From contig NZ_PNFB01000002.1 in assembly GCF_003347015.1 (NCBI RefSeq), positions 348,890 to 412,889 on the forward strand: a DNA stretch of 64,000 nt, given 5' to 3'. Source of the DNA: Brachybacterium sp. YJGR34 (lineage in GTDB: Bacteria > Actinomycetota > Actinomycetes > Actinomycetales > Dermabacteraceae). Within the stretch, counting starts at the first letter, position 1. The number at the start of each line of letters is the position of its first letter. This document shows positions 8,749-18,574 of this stretch, piece by piece. A program made the position numbers and the translations under genes. The notes under the pieces are model-generated. The model did not search any database and had not been told where the DNA came from. It worked only from the letters and a program-made list of their open reading frames with translations.

Positions 8749-10842
8749 GTGTCCGATCGCCACGCCCTCCCCGCCCGCCCGACCCGCGTCCCGGGCGATG
8801 CATCGCCGCTCCCCGCGCGCACCGGTCCTTCGCGCCGCGCGCTGCTGGCGGCCACGGCCGTCGGTGTCCCGGTCGCGGCGGCGCTCGGCGGCGCCCCCGC
8901 CGCCGCGGATCCTGCCCGTCCCGCCGATCCGGCCGATCCCGCGGTCACGGGCGGTGAGACCCGCATCCTGGACATCCCCCTCGCCGACGCACCGCTCGTC
9001 GAGGCGGAGGGCACGGAGGTGCGAGAGCTGGCGCAGCAGCCTGCCACCATGGTCGGGGTGACCTGGCCGGCGGACGTCGAGGCCCCGGAGGTGCAGGCGC
9101 GCGGCCTGCTCGCCGAGGACGGCGGCTGGTCGCCGTGGTGCCCGCTCGAGCCCGCCGAGGATCCCGAGACCGGGGAGCTCGCGACCGGCACCGAGGTCGC
9201 CTGGATGGGTGACGTGACGGGCCTGCAGATCCGGGCGGAGCTGGACGGCAGCGACGTCTCCGAGGTGCTCACCGCGCATGTCGTGACCACCTCGCAGGCC
9301 GCCCTCGACGAGCAGGTCGACCAGCTCGAGGAGGAGGCCGGGACCGAGCCGCAGCAGCAGCCTGCCCTGCGGTCCGCGAGCACGGCCGCCAATCCGGCCA
9401 CACCGGCGCTGGGCCCGGGCGCCCCGAGCTATGTCAGTCGGGCCTCCTGGGGCGCCGACGAGTCCGTGGTCCGCGGGACGCGCGGGGCCGAGCGGCTGAA
9501 GGCCGTGGTCATCCACCACTCCGCCGGCACCAACGACTACAGCGCGACCCAGTCCGCCCAGATCCTCCGCGGCATCCACGCGTATCACACCCGCACGCTG
9601 GGCTGGGCGGACATCGGCTACAACCTCCTCGTGGACCGCTACGGCCGGATCTTCGAGGGCCGCAGCGGGGGCCTGCACCGCTCGATCATCGGCGCCCATG
9701 CCTACGGCTTCAACACCGGCTCCTTCGGCGTGTGCGTGATGGGGGACCACACCGCGCGCACCGTCCCGGCGGCCACCCGCACCGCGCTCTCCCGGATCGT
9801 GGCCTGGAAGCTGCTGAGCACCTTCACCACGAGCACCTCCGTCGCCGCCTCCTGGACCCCGGGCAGCGGCACCCGCTTCCCCGCGGGCACGCCCGTCTCG
9901 CTCCCGGTGGTGCTGGGCCACCGCGACGTCAACTACACCGAGTGCCCGGGCCGCAGCCTCTACGACCAGCTCGGCACGATCCGCCGTGAGGCGCAGGGCT
10001 ACCTCGACTCGGGCTGGCGTGAGCATCTGCTCGCCTTCGAAGGCGCCGGCGGCGGCGCGGCGCTGGGCACCGTGGTCAAGGGCGCGCACCGCACCGGCGG
10101 CTACACCGCGACCGTGCTCACCTCGGGTCTGGTGCTCCAGGAGAGCGGCGACGCCCGCGGCTACGCGACGCCGATGGCCGCGCAGTGGCGGGCCTCGTGG
10201 GGACGGCCGTCCTCCGCCGCCTTCACCCGCGAGACCCAGACCGTGCAGCGCTTCGAGCAGGGTGCCGCGGTCGAGATGGGCGGACGGGTCGTCTTCCACG
10301 ACTCCCGCTTCATCGACGTCCCGCCGGATCTCATGTTCCGCGCCGAGATCGAGCAGCTCGCCGCGCGCGGCATCACCACGGGGTGGCCCGACGGCACCTA
10401 CCGGCCGCTCTCGCCCATCCAGCGCGACGCGATGGCGGTCTTCATCTACCGCAGCATGGGCTCGCCCTCCTTCTCCCCGCCCTCGCGCTCCCCGTTCCGG
10501 GACATGCCCCGGGACCGCATGTACTACCGCGAGATCACCTGGGCGCATGCCCAGGGCATCGTCGAGGGGTGGCCGGACGGCACCTTCCGTCCCACCGCGT
10601 CGATCGAGCGCGGCGCCCTGGCCGCCTTCCTGTACCGTGCCTCCGGGAAGCCCGCGTCCGGGACCTCGAGCCCCTTCCGGGACGTCCCGTCGAACCACCA
10701 GTTCGCACGGGAGATCACCTGGCTGGCGGACACGGGGATCACCACCGGATGGCCCGACGGCACGTTCCGGCCGCGGGCGCCGATCGGCCGTGACGCGATG
10801 GCGGCCTTCATGATCCGCTGGATGGAGCATCGCGGGATCTGA
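8749..10842 (+). CDS. Exported N-acetylmuramoyl-L-alanine amidase (PGRP type) with three SLH domains
   Basis: A 697-residue predicted cell-surface peptidoglycan hydrolase. The N-terminus carries a twin-arginine signal (SRRALLAATAVGVPVAAALG, about residues 26-45). A PGRP/amidase_2 domain spans about 225-430 and keeps the zinc ligands H256 or H257 (IHHSAG), H391 (GHRDVNYTECPG) and C399, with the same H-to-C spacing as T7 lysozyme, so amidase activity is likely. Three S-layer-homology repeats fill about 520-697, each with GWPDGT(F/Y)RP. SLH domains usually hold proteins on pyruvylated secondary wall polymers. A TATCGT box (8623-8628) is a possible -10. The next gene, 35 bases on, encodes a pyruvyltransferase fusion, which suggests a shared wall-anchoring role. 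The function of residues 45-220 is unknown. Confidence 0.9.
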   Translation: MSDRHALPARPTRVPGDASPLPARTGPSRRALLAATAVGVPVAAALGGAPAAADPARPADPADPAVTGGETRILDIPLADAPLVEAEGTEVRELAQQPATMVGVTWPADVEAPEVQARGLLAEDGGWSPWCPLEPAEDPETGELATGTEVAWMGDVTGLQIRAELDGSDVSEVLTAHVVTTSQAALDEQVDQLEEEAGTEPQQQPALRSASTAANPATPALGPGAPSYVSRASWGADESVVRGTRGAERLKAVVIHHSAGTNDYSATQSAQILRGIHAYHTRTLGWADIGYNLLVDRYGRIFEGRSGGLHRSIIGAHAYGFNTGSFGVCVMGDHTARTVPAATRTALSRIVAWKLLSTFTTSTSVAASWTPGSGTRFPAGTPVSLPVVLGHRDVNYTECPGRSLYDQLGTIRREAQGYLDSGWREHLLAFEGAGGGAALGTVVKGAHRTGGYTATVLTSGLVLQESGDARGYATPMAAQWRASWGRPSSAAFTRETQTVQRFEQGAAVEMGGRVVFHDSRFIDVPPDLMFRAEIEQLAARGITTGWPDGTYRPLSPIQRDAMAVFIYRSMGSPSFSPPSRSPFRDMPRDRMYYREITWAHAQGIVEGWPDGTFRPTASIERGALAAFLYRASGKPASGTSSPFRDVPSNHQFAREITWLADTGITTGWPDGTFRPRAPIGRDAMAAFMIRWMEHRGI

Positions 10843-10877
10843 CCGGGGACGGTCCGGCCCGCCGGAGAGGAGCTGCG

Positions 10878-13211
10878 GTGAGGGTCGCCCTGCTGTGCGA
10901 TGTCGATCAGACCGTCTACCACGTCGGTGACGAGGCGATCGCGACGATGAGCGCCGCCCGCCTGGAGGCGCGCGGCGTCGAGGTGGTGCGCATCTCGCGC
11001 CACGAGAAGTACGGGCCGGGCGGCACCGCCCCGGCGGCGAGCATCCCGGCGCTGACCTTCCCGTGGCCGCTCGAGGACCGTGCCCGCTATCTCGGGGAGA
11101 TCCGCCGTGTGCTCGCCGGTGATCGCGGCGCGCTCCCCGCGGAGGACAAGCTCTTCGGGATCATCGAGCAGCTGCGCGCCGTGGACGCCCTGGTGATCGG
11201 GGGCGGCGGCAGTCTCACCTCCCGCTACGGCTGGCTGCTCGACGAGCGCCTGGCGACGGCGCTGGTGGCCCGCGCGCTCGGGAAGCCGGTGGTGCTCACC
11301 GGGCAGAGCCTGGGCCCCGAGCTCACCGACGCCGATCGCGAGAGCGTGGGGGAGCTGCTGGACCTGTGCACCCTGGTGGGGCTGCGGGACGCGGGCAGCG
11401 CGCGCCGCGCGCGGGCGCTGCGGCCCGGGCACCCCGCCCTCGTGCACACCGCGGACGACGCCACCGGCATCGGTCTGGCGGAGGGGAGCGCGGCTCCGGA
11501 CCCCGAGCTGCTCAGCGTCACCCTGGGCGGGGACGGCGAGCCCTTCCCGCGCGAGGACTACGTCGCCGTGGTCTGCGCGGTGATCGAGCAGCTCGTCGAG
11601 CGCACCGGCGCGCGCGTCGAGCTGGTCCCGCACATGGCCGATCCCGACGTCGGCGGCGGCGACCTGGCGCTGCACGCCGAGGTCGCCGAGCGCCTGCGCG
11701 TCCCGTCGACGGTGCTCCCGATCGAGCCGGACACGGTCTCCGCCGCTCGCACCACCGCCGCGGCCTGGGTGATCACCACGCGCTTCCACCCGGTGGTCTT
11801 CGGCGCCGCCGCCGGGTCCTCCGTGCTGGCCCTGCCCCTGAACCGCTACGGCGCCTCCCGCATGGACGGCGCCCTTCGCACCGCGGGGCTGGCCGGGGGC
11901 GCGGTGCCGCTCGCCGCGCTGTGGGACCCGCGGACCGGGGGCGCCTCGGACCTGGTCGGCCCCGTGGCCGAGGCCCTGGTGGCCGGCCGGGAGGCCGAGA
12001 CCGCCGCGCTCGCGGGCCGCCGTCCCCGACTGCTCGGCGCGGTCGAGGACTGGTGGGACCGTGTGGTCCGGTCCCTGGACGGCACGGTCCCGGAGGACCT
12101 CGAGGACCCGCGCGGCGCCGGCATCGAGCCCGTGCAGCGCTGGGAGCCCGCGCTGCGTGCGCAGCTCGCCCCCTGGACCCGCACCGTCGGGAGCGCGGGG
12201 TCGGCGGCCGGCGCCGCGGCGGCCGGCCCGTCGGCCGCGATCATCCTGCGCACCCGCGACCGGCCCCGCCTGCTGGACCGTGCCGTCCAGGACGTGCTCG
12301 CCCAGACCCGGCAGGACTGGGAGCTGGTGATCGTCGACGACGCCGGCGACGCCGCCGCGGTCGATGCGCTCGCGGCCCGCTACGCCGCCGAGGCCGACGG
12401 CCGGGTCCGGGTGATCCACCGGGCGCGCTCGACCGGGATGGAGGCGGCCAGCAACCACGGCCTGCGCGAGAGCACGGCGGCGGCCGTGGTGCTCCATGAC
12501 GACGACGACACCTGGCACCCGACCTTCCTGCAGGAGACGCTCGCGCACCTGGACGCCCATCCCGAGCAGGACGCCGTGGTGGTGCGCACGCTGATCGTGC
12601 ATGAGCACGAGACGCCCACGGGCTTCGTCGAGGACGAGATCTTCCCCTCCTGGCCCGAGCTGGAGGGCGTCCGGCTGCTCGACTATCTCGCGGTGAACCG
12701 CCACGTGCCGATCGCCATGCTGCACCGGCGGAGCGTCCACGAGATCGTGGGGCCCTACGACGAGTCCCTGCCCGTCGTGGGCGACTACGCCTTCCACCTC
12801 GAGCTGCTGCAGCACGGGGAGGTGGGCTTCCTCGACCGCCCGCTCGCCCAGTGGCGGCAGCGGCCCACCGCCGTGGGCGCCGGCAGCAACTCGATGTACG
12901 CGCTCGCCGGCGGGCATCGGCACTACGACGCCGTGCTGGCCGAGCGGCATCTGCAGCGCTGGACCGCCGAGCACGGCCTCGGGCTGCCGATGTTCCTGTC
13001 CCGGACCACCGAGACCCTGGTGGGGCGCAGCGAGGAGCGGATCCTCGAGGAGCTGCGCGCCCTGCGCGAGGAGGTGCTCCGGCTCGAGCGGACCCTCGAG
13101 CGCCGGGACCCTGTGCGCCTCGCCGCCGGTGCGGCACGTCGTGCGCGCCGCGCGGCGCGACGGGCGCTGGACGGGGGACGCCGGCGGCTGCCGTCCCGCC
13201 GCGAGCGCTGA
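10878..13211 (+). CDS. Polysaccharide pyruvyltransferase fused to a family 2 glycosyltransferase
   Basis: A 777-residue two-domain enzyme. Residues 1 to about 375 resemble CsaB/WcaK polysaccharide pyruvyltransferases: an N-terminal MRVALLCDVDQT strand, VIGGGGSLTSRYGW near 108-121, TGQSLGPEL, and a C-terminal TTRFHPVVFGAAAG block. Residues about 452-680 form a GT-A glycosyltransferase with AIILRTRDRPRLLDRAVQDV, VIVDDAGD, and the metal-binding run HDDDDTWHP near 540. A heptad-like segment (about 718-745) and a highly basic tail (RRARRAARRAL) follow. GTG at 10878 has GGAGAGGAG upstream. It would join a sugar and a ketal-pyruvate to a wall or capsule glycan. The preceding SLH-domain amidase is a natural user of such a glycan. 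The acceptor is unknown. Confidence 0.82.
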   Translation: MRVALLCDVDQTVYHVGDEAIATMSAARLEARGVEVVRISRHEKYGPGGTAPAASIPALTFPWPLEDRARYLGEIRRVLAGDRGALPAEDKLFGIIEQLRAVDALVIGGGGSLTSRYGWLLDERLATALVARALGKPVVLTGQSLGPELTDADRESVGELLDLCTLVGLRDAGSARRARALRPGHPALVHTADDATGIGLAEGSAAPDPELLSVTLGGDGEPFPREDYVAVVCAVIEQLVERTGARVELVPHMADPDVGGGDLALHAEVAERLRVPSTVLPIEPDTVSAARTTAAAWVITTRFHPVVFGAAAGSSVLALPLNRYGASRMDGALRTAGLAGGAVPLAALWDPRTGGASDLVGPVAEALVAGREAETAALAGRRPRLLGAVEDWWDRVVRSLDGTVPEDLEDPRGAGIEPVQRWEPALRAQLAPWTRTVGSAGSAAGAAAAGPSAAIILRTRDRPRLLDRAVQDVLAQTRQDWELVIVDDAGDAAAVDALAARYAAEADGRVRVIHRARSTGMEAASNHGLRESTAAAVVLHDDDDTWHPTFLQETLAHLDAHPEQDAVVVRTLIVHEHETPTGFVEDEIFPSWPELEGVRLLDYLAVNRHVPIAMLHRRSVHEIVGPYDESLPVVGDYAFHLELLQHGEVGFLDRPLAQWRQRPTAVGAGSNSMYALAGGHRHYDAVLAERHLQRWTAEHGLGLPMFLSRTTETLVGRSEERILEELRALREEVLRLERTLERRDPVRLAAGAARRARRAARRALDGGRRRLPSRRER

Positions 13212-13230
13212 GGCCCGCGGCGGGGGCGGC

Positions 13231-15576
13231 TCAGCCGAAGTGGCGGGGGAGGGTTCCCTCGCGCAGCGCCCGCAGCGTGGTCACCGCGAAGCGGTCCACG
13301 CCGGCGATCTCGAGGGCGTCGCCGCCGGTGGTGCCGAGGCGCAGCACCGGCACGCCGTGCTCGGCGGCGAGCGCCGCGAGGCGCTCCTCGTGCTCGGCCG
13401 GCACCGCGACCAGCGCCCGGGCCTGGGACTCGGAGAACAGGGCGGTCGCGAGGTCCACGCCGTCGCGCTCGAGCAGCGGCGCGAGGTCCACGCGGGCCCC
13501 GGTGCGCGGGGACTCCTCCGCGCCGAAGCGGGTCGCGGCCTCGACCAGCGCCTGGGCGAGGCCGCCCTCGGAGAGGTCGTGGGAGGCGGCTGCCAGACCC
13601 TCCGCGGCGGCGGCGATGAGCACCTGGGCCAGGGAGCGCTCGGCCGCGAGATCGACCTGCGGGGGCATTCCGCCGAGGTGATCGTGGGCCACCTGCGCCC
13701 AGGCGGAGCCGGAGAGCTCCTCCCTGGTGGTGCCCAGCAGCAGCACCGTCAGCCCCTCCTCCTGCCAGCCGGAGGGGACGCGACGGGCGACGTCCTCCAG
13801 CACGCCCAGCACGCCGACCACGGGCGTGGGGTGGATCGCGGAGTCGATGCGGCCGCTCTCGCCGGTCGAGTTGTACAGCGAGACGTTGCCGCCGGTGACG
13901 GGGACCTCGAGGGTCTCGCAGGCCTCGGCGAGGCCGCCGATCGCCTCGACCAGCTGCCACATGGGGCCCGGGTCCTCGGGGGAGCCGAAGTTCAGGCAGT
14001 CGGTGATCGCCAGCGGCACCGCGCCGGAGGCGGCGACATTGCGATAGGCCTCCGCGAGCGCGAGCTGCGCGCCGGTGCGGGGGTCGAGCTTGGTGTAGCG
14101 GCCGTTGGCGTCGGTCGCCAGTGCCACGCCGCGGCCGGTGGTCTCGTCCACGCGGACCACGCCGGCATCGTCCGGCATGGACAGCGCGGTGTTGCCGCCC
14201 ACGTAGCGGTCGTACTGGTCGGTGACCCAGGAGGCGGAGGCGAGGTTCGGGGAGGCGATGAGGGTGCGCAGCGTCTCGGCGAGCTCCTCGGCGCTCTGCG
14301 GGCGGGGGAGTGCCTCGGCGGTATCGGCCTGCAGGGCGTCCTGCCAGTCGGGACGGGCGTAGGGCCGGTCGTAGACGGGGCCGTCGACGGCGACGGTCGC
14401 GGGATCCACGTCCACGATGCGGTGGCCGTCGTGGTCGATGGTGAGGCGGCCGTCGCCGGTGACCTCGCCGATCACCGCGGCCTCCACGTCCCACTTCTCC
14501 GCGATCGCCTGGAACTCGGCGAGCTTCTCGGGACGGACCACGGCCATCATCCGCTCCTGCGACTCGCTCATGAGGATCTCGCCGGCGGTGAGGGTGGGAT
14601 CGCGCAGCAGCACGTTCTCGAGGTCGATGTGCATGCCCGAGCGGCCGTTGGCGGCCAGCTCGCTGGTGGCGCAGGAGATGCCGGCGGCGCCCAGGTCCTG
14701 GATGCCCTCGACGGTGCCGGCGGCGAACAGCTCGAGGCAGCACTCGATGAGGACCTTCTCCATGAAGGGGTCGCCCACCTGGACGCTGGGCCGCTTGACG
14801 GGGCCGCCCTCGTCGAAGGTCTCCGAGGCGAGGATCGAGGCGCCGCCGATGCCGTCGCCGCCGGTGCGGGCGCCGAAGAGCACCACCTGGTTGCCGGGCC
14901 CCGTGGCGGAGGCGAGGTGGATGTCCTCATGACGCAGCACGCCCAGGCAGAGGGCGTTGACCAGGGGGTTGGTCTGATATGCGGCGTCGAAGACGGTCTC
15001 GCCGCCGATATTGGGCAGGCCCAGGGAGTTTCCGTAGCCGCCCACGCCGGAGACCACGCCGTGGACCACCCGCTGGGTGTCCGGGTGGTCGATCGCGCCG
15101 AAGCGCAGCTGGTCCATGACCGCGACCGGCCGCGCGCCCATCGAGATGATGTCTCGGACGATGCCGCCCACGCCCGTGGCCGCGCCCTGGTACGGCTCGA
15201 CGTAGGAGGGGTGGTTGTGGGACTCGACCTTGAAGGTCACCGCCCAGCCGTCGCCGATGTCGACCACGCCGGCGTTCTCGCCCATGCCCACCAGCAGCTT
15301 CTCCCGCATCGCCTCGGTGGTGTGCTGGCCGAAGGTGCTCAGATGGCGCTTGGAGGACTTGTAGGAGCAGTGCTCGGACCACATGACCGAGTACATGGCG
15401 AGCTCCGCGTTGGTGGGGCGGCGCCCCAGGATCTCCCGGATGCTCGCGTACTCGTCCTCCTTGAGGCCGAGCGCCGCGTACGGCTGCTCCTGGTCCGGCG
15501 TGGCGGCGGCGGACTCGACCGTGTCGACGTCCGCGGGCCGGCCGTGCGGGGTGGTGGGGGCGGTCTCAGCGGTCAT
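13231..15576 (-). CDS. purL: Phosphoribosylformylglycinamidine synthase, PurL subunit (small type)
   Basis: Catalyses the ATP-dependent amination of FGAR to FGAM, the fourth step of purine synthesis, using ammonia from PurQ with PurS as bridge. At 781 residues it is the short PurL lacking PurS and glutaminase parts, in keeping with purS and purQ at 28-29 kb. Family marks include [16 protein letters not shown] near the N-terminus, [44 protein letters not shown] and [16 protein letters not shown] chose the ATG at 15576; a GTG at 15600 is in frame and adds eight residues. TAGACT on the minus strand (15649-15654) is a possible -10. It converges with the pyruvyltransferase gene, 19 bases apart. 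Confidence 0.95.
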   Translation of the reverse strand: MTAETAPTTPHGRPADVDTVESAAATPDQEQPYAALGLKEDEYASIREILGRRPTNAELAMYSVMWSEHCSYKSSKRHLSTFGQHTTEAMREKLLVGMGENAGVVDIGDGWAVTFKVESHNHPSYVEPYQGAATGVGGIVRDIISMGARPVAVMDQLRFGAIDHPDTQRVVHGVVSGVGGYGNSLGLPNIGGETVFDAAYQTNPLVNALCLGVLRHEDIHLASATGPGNQVVLFGARTGGDGIGGASILASETFDEGGPVKRPSVQVGDPFMEKVLIECCLELFAAGTVEGIQDLGAAGISCATSELAANGRSGMHIDLENVLLRDPTLTAGEILMSESQERMMAVVRPEKLAEFQAIAEKWDVEAAVIGEVTGDGRLTIDHDGHRIVDVDPATVAVDGPVYDRPYARPDWQDALQADTAEALPRPQSAEELAETLRTLIASPNLASASWVTDQYDRYVGGNTALSMPDDAGVVRVDETTGRGVALATDANGRYTKLDPRTGAQLALAEAYRNVAASGAVPLAITDCLNFGSPEDPGPMWQLVEAIGGLAEACETLEVPVTGGNVSLYNSTGESGRIDSAIHPTPVVGVLGVLEDVARRVPSGWQEEGLTVLLLGTTREELSGSAWAQVAHDHLGGMPPQVDLAAERSLAQVLIAAAAEGLAAASHDLSEGGLAQALVEAATRFGAEESPRTGARVDLAPLLERDGVDLATALFSESQARALVAVPAEHEERLAALAAEHGVPVLRLGTTGGDALEIAGVDRFAVTTLRALREGTLPRHFG

Positions 15577-15720
15577 CGCGGGTTCGGATCCGTTCGTCAC
15601 GAGGGCGGGGGCAGGGCGGACCCGGCGAGGGTCCGGCGCGGTGCCCCCAGTCTACGATCGCGGGCGGCGCGCGAGCGGCCCGGTGCGGCGCGGTGAGACC
15701 GGGACCTCGCGCCCCGCGGC

Positions 15721-17874
15721 TCAGGCTCCGCGCCGGGCGGCCTTCTCCCGGTCCCGCAGCACCTTCTCGCTGACCGGCGCGGTCGAGCTCGCGCGCTGGG
15801 CGCGGGCGTGCTCGGCCGCCTCGTCCTGCCGCTCCCGCTCGCCGCCCAGGGCGATCGGTGCGCGCACGTGCCCGGGGCGGATGTCGAAGGCGGCGACCAG
15901 ATCCAGCACATGGGGGCGCAGCCGCCACAGCAGGCGACGCAGATCGGTGCCGATCTGCCGGCCGCGCTGCGCGGAGATCATGCCGCTGAGCAGGAACCAG
16001 GCCAGATCGTCCTCGATCGCGGTGAGGCCGAAGAGGTCCCGCACGTCGGTGAGCACCGCACGGCTGCCCTCGTCCTCGATCGCCGCGATCCCCGCGGTGA
16101 AGGCGCGCCAGCGCACCAGGTCGGCGTGGGCCCGGGCCGCCTCGAGCATCTCCACCTGGTGCTTGTTGACCTCGGCGGCGGCGTCGGCCGGGCTCATCCG
16201 CGCGGTGGGGCGCAGGGCGAGCGCCACCTCCTCGACCTTGACCCGGGCGCGATCGGCGAGCAGCTGCTCCTGGAACTCCGCCTGGCGCATCGAGTCGAAG
16301 GCGCGCCGGGGGCTTCCGCGATCGGCGATGTCCTGACCCAGCCGCGCCCAGGGGGTGTGGCGCTTGGCCAGCACCTCCGCCCGCTGGGCGATGAAGCGGC
16401 CGATCCCGGCGCGGTCCACGCTGCGCAGCTCCGAGGTGTAGTCGCTCAGCAGGCGCTTGGCCACCAGCTGCAGCAGGACCGTGTTGTCCCCCTCGAAGGT
16501 CGCGTAGACGTCGAGGTCCTGGTGCAGGCCCACCAGCTGGTTCTCCGCCATGAAACCGGCGCCGCCGCAGGCCTCGCGGCACTCCTGGATGGTGTCTAGC
16601 GCAAGGCGGGTGGAGGTGGGCTTGAGCGCCGCGGCGAGGGTCTCGAGGTCCTCGCGCGCGGCGGGGGAGTCGCCGCGGCCGGAGAAGACGTCGTCGAAGG
16701 CCTGCAGCAGCTGCTCGTGGGCGAAGGCGCCGGCGTAGGTCGCGGCGAGCCGGGGCAGCAGGCGGTGCAGATGCGTCTGGTAGTCCATCAGCACCGTCTC
16801 CTCTGTGGGATCGGCGGCGGTGAACTGGCGGCGCTGGGTGGCGTAGGTGATCGCGATGTGGAGGGCCAGCTGACTGGCGCGGATCGCGGAGCCGTCCAGG
16901 GAGACCCGGCCCTGCACCAGCGTGCCCAGCATCGTGAAGAAGCGCCGCCCGGGGGATTCGATCGGGGAGGTGTACGTGCCGTCGGCGGCGACGTTCCCGT
17001 AGCGGTTCAGCAGGTGGGTGCGGGGCACGCGGACGTGGTCGAAGGCGAGGCGGCCGTTGTCGATCCCGTTCAGTCCGCCCTTGGGGCCGTCGTCCTCGCT
17101 CGCGACCCCCGGCAGCAGCTCGCCCTCGGCGTCGCGCACGGGCACGTAGAAGCAGTGGACGCCGTGGTCCACGCCGCGGGTGATGAGCCGCGCGAAGACG
17201 GTCGCGGCGCGTGCGTGCAGCGCCGCGTTGCCCAGGAACTCCTTCCACGCGGCGCGGATGGGGGTGTTCAGGACCCATTCCTCGGTCGCGGGATCGTAGG
17301 TGGCGGTGGTGGCCAGGGACTGCACGTCGGAGCCGTGGCCGATCTCGGTCATCGCGAAGGCCCCCGGGGTCTCGAGGCTCATGGCGTCCGGCACCCAGGC
17401 GCGCTGCTGCTCCTCGTTGCCCAGCTGCACGATCGCGGAGGTGAACAGCCCCCACTGCACGCCCGCCTTGATCTGCAGCGAGGGGTCGGCGACGACCAGC
17501 TCCTCGAAGGCGGCGACGTTGGCACCGTTGTCGTTGGGGCCGCCCAGGTGCTCGGGCAGCATCGGCAGGGAGACCTCCTCCTCGGCGAGGAGGTGGAGCT
17601 GGCCGAGCACGCGCTCGCGGTGCTCGGCCACGGTCGCGTCCAGCGGCCGGTGCAGCGCGGGACGCGCCGCCCGCTCCCGCGCGGCGCGGCGGGTGTCGGC
17701 CCAGCGGCCCAGCAGCGCCTCGGAGACCATCTCGACGTCGAGGCGGTCGGCGCCGCCGGGCGGCACCGCGAGGGGGCCGGTGGGGGTCTCGGACGAGGTG
17801 CCCGCCTCCCGGCTCTCCTCGGCGGGGGTGCCCGGTGCGGGGGCGGTGGTCGATGCGGGGGCGTCGGTCCTCAT
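15721..17874 (-). CDS. Acyl-CoA dehydrogenase/oxidase family flavoprotein, long ACOX-like form
   Basis: Probable FAD enzyme that makes the trans-2-enoyl-CoA in fatty-acid breakdown. The 717-residue length and the motifs FAMTEIGHGSDVQSLATTAT, GRVSLDGSAIRASQLAL, and ECREACGGAGFMAENQ with DVYATFEGDNTVLLQLV match the acyl-CoA oxidase-like branch more than short 380-residue dehydrogenases. The first 45 residues are a Pro/Ala/Thr-rich tail. Whether electrons go to oxygen (oxidase) or to ETF cannot be read from sequence. The ATG overlaps the stop of the TetR gene, so the two form an operon. Across the divergent promoter lie thiolase, FabG4-like and MaoC genes, which would complete the pathway. Confidence 0.87.
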   Translation of the reverse strand: MRTDAPASTTAPAPGTPAEESREAGTSSETPTGPLAVPPGGADRLDVEMVSEALLGRWADTRRAARERAARPALHRPLDATVAEHRERVLGQLHLLAEEEVSLPMLPEHLGGPNDNGANVAAFEELVVADPSLQIKAGVQWGLFTSAIVQLGNEEQQRAWVPDAMSLETPGAFAMTEIGHGSDVQSLATTATYDPATEEWVLNTPIRAAWKEFLGNAALHARAATVFARLITRGVDHGVHCFYVPVRDAEGELLPGVASEDDGPKGGLNGIDNGRLAFDHVRVPRTHLLNRYGNVAADGTYTSPIESPGRRFFTMLGTLVQGRVSLDGSAIRASQLALHIAITYATQRRQFTAADPTEETVLMDYQTHLHRLLPRLAATYAGAFAHEQLLQAFDDVFSGRGDSPAAREDLETLAAALKPTSTRLALDTIQECREACGGAGFMAENQLVGLHQDLDVYATFEGDNTVLLQLVAKRLLSDYTSELRSVDRAGIGRFIAQRAEVLAKRHTPWARLGQDIADRGSPRRAFDSMRQAEFQEQLLADRARVKVEEVALALRPTARMSPADAAAEVNKHQVEMLEAARAHADLVRWRAFTAGIAAIEDEGSRAVLTDVRDLFGLTAIEDDLAWFLLSGMISAQRGRQIGTDLRRLLWRLRPHVLDLVAAFDIRPGHVRAPIALGGERERQDEAAEHARAQRASSTAPVSEKVLRDREKAARRGA

Positions 17875-18494
17875 GCGTTCAGTCCCTTCATGAGCCAGGT
17901 GACCAGGTGGGCCACCAGCTGATCGGAGGTGAGAGGGGCGGGGCCGTCGCCGGCGGCGGCCTCGTGCTCGGTCATCCAGGTGTCCACGGCCCGCTCCACG
18001 AAGCCGACGGCCCCGTGCGCCCAGACCTGGGGGGCCGGGGTCTGCTCCGGCAGGAAGGTCGTGACCAGGCGGGAGACGGCGCCGAGGAAGTGGTTCAGCC
18101 CGTCGCTGGGCCGGGTGACGAAGCGGTAGACGCCGGGGGAGCGCTGCGCGGTCTCGACGTAGGCGCGGATCATCGCGTGGAGGCGCTCGTCCGGATCCGG
18201 CTCCCGGCCGACGGCGTCCTCGAGGGACCGCATCTCGGCGAGCAGCTTCTCGTGCATGGTGCCCAGGATGCTGCGGCCCAGCTCGCGCTGGAGGTGGGCC
18301 TTGTCCTCGAAGTAGCGGTAGACGATGGACTTCGAGGTGCCGGAGGCTGCGGCGATGTCCTCCATGGTCACGTCGGGGCCCTGCTCATGGATCAGGTGCC
18401 GGGCCACGTCCAGCAGCTCGGCACGGCGCTGCGCCCGGTGGCGCTCCCAGCGCGCCGAGCGTCCGTCCACGGGGGCTTGCGTCGTCGCGTTCAC
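17871..18494 (-). CDS. TetR-family transcriptional regulator of the fatty-acid cluster
   Basis: A 207-residue repressor-type protein. The N-terminal HTH is clear: RAELLDVARHLIHEQGPDVT, then MEDIAAASGTSKSIVYRYFEDK (about residues 26-67). The rest is a helical ligand domain, DGLNHFLGAVSRLVTTFLP and so on. GTG at 18494 lies seven bases after TACCCT (minus strand, 18502-18507), so the mRNA may be leaderless. That -10 sits inside a 29-bp imperfect palindrome, which fits autorepression and control of both divergent operons. An acyl-CoA effector is likely by context but not shown by sequence. Confidence 0.9.
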   Translation of the reverse strand: MNATTQAPVDGRSARWERHRAQRRAELLDVARHLIHEQGPDVTMEDIAAASGTSKSIVYRYFEDKAHLQRELGRSILGTMHEKLLAEMRSLEDAVGREPDPDERLHAMIRAYVETAQRSPGVYRFVTRPSDGLNHFLGAVSRLVTTFLPEQTPAPQVWAHGAVGFVERAVDTWMTEHEAAAGDGPAPLTSDQLVAHLVTWLMKGLNA

Positions 18495-18495
18495 G

Positions 18496-18524
18496 GAACC
18501 TAGGGTATCAAGTACCGGCGGTTC
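18496..18524. promoter_or_regulatory. Palindromic operator candidate in the tetR/thiolase divergent promoter
   Basis: A 29-bp imperfect palindrome centred on 18510: outer arms GAACC (18496-18500) and GGTTC (18520-18524), inner arms GGTA (18504-18507) and TACC (18513-18516), nine of fourteen positions paired. It overlaps the predicted tetR -10 (TACCCT on the minus strand). A possible tetR -35 TTTACA (minus strand, 18527-18532) lies 19 bases away. On the plus strand TAAAGT (18529-18534) is a candidate -10 for the thiolase operon. Binding of the adjacent TetR protein is inferred. Confidence 0.6.
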
Positions 18525-18574
18525 TATGTAAAGTGCTGAGCGGCCACGACTCCGACCACGACGAGGTGCACACA

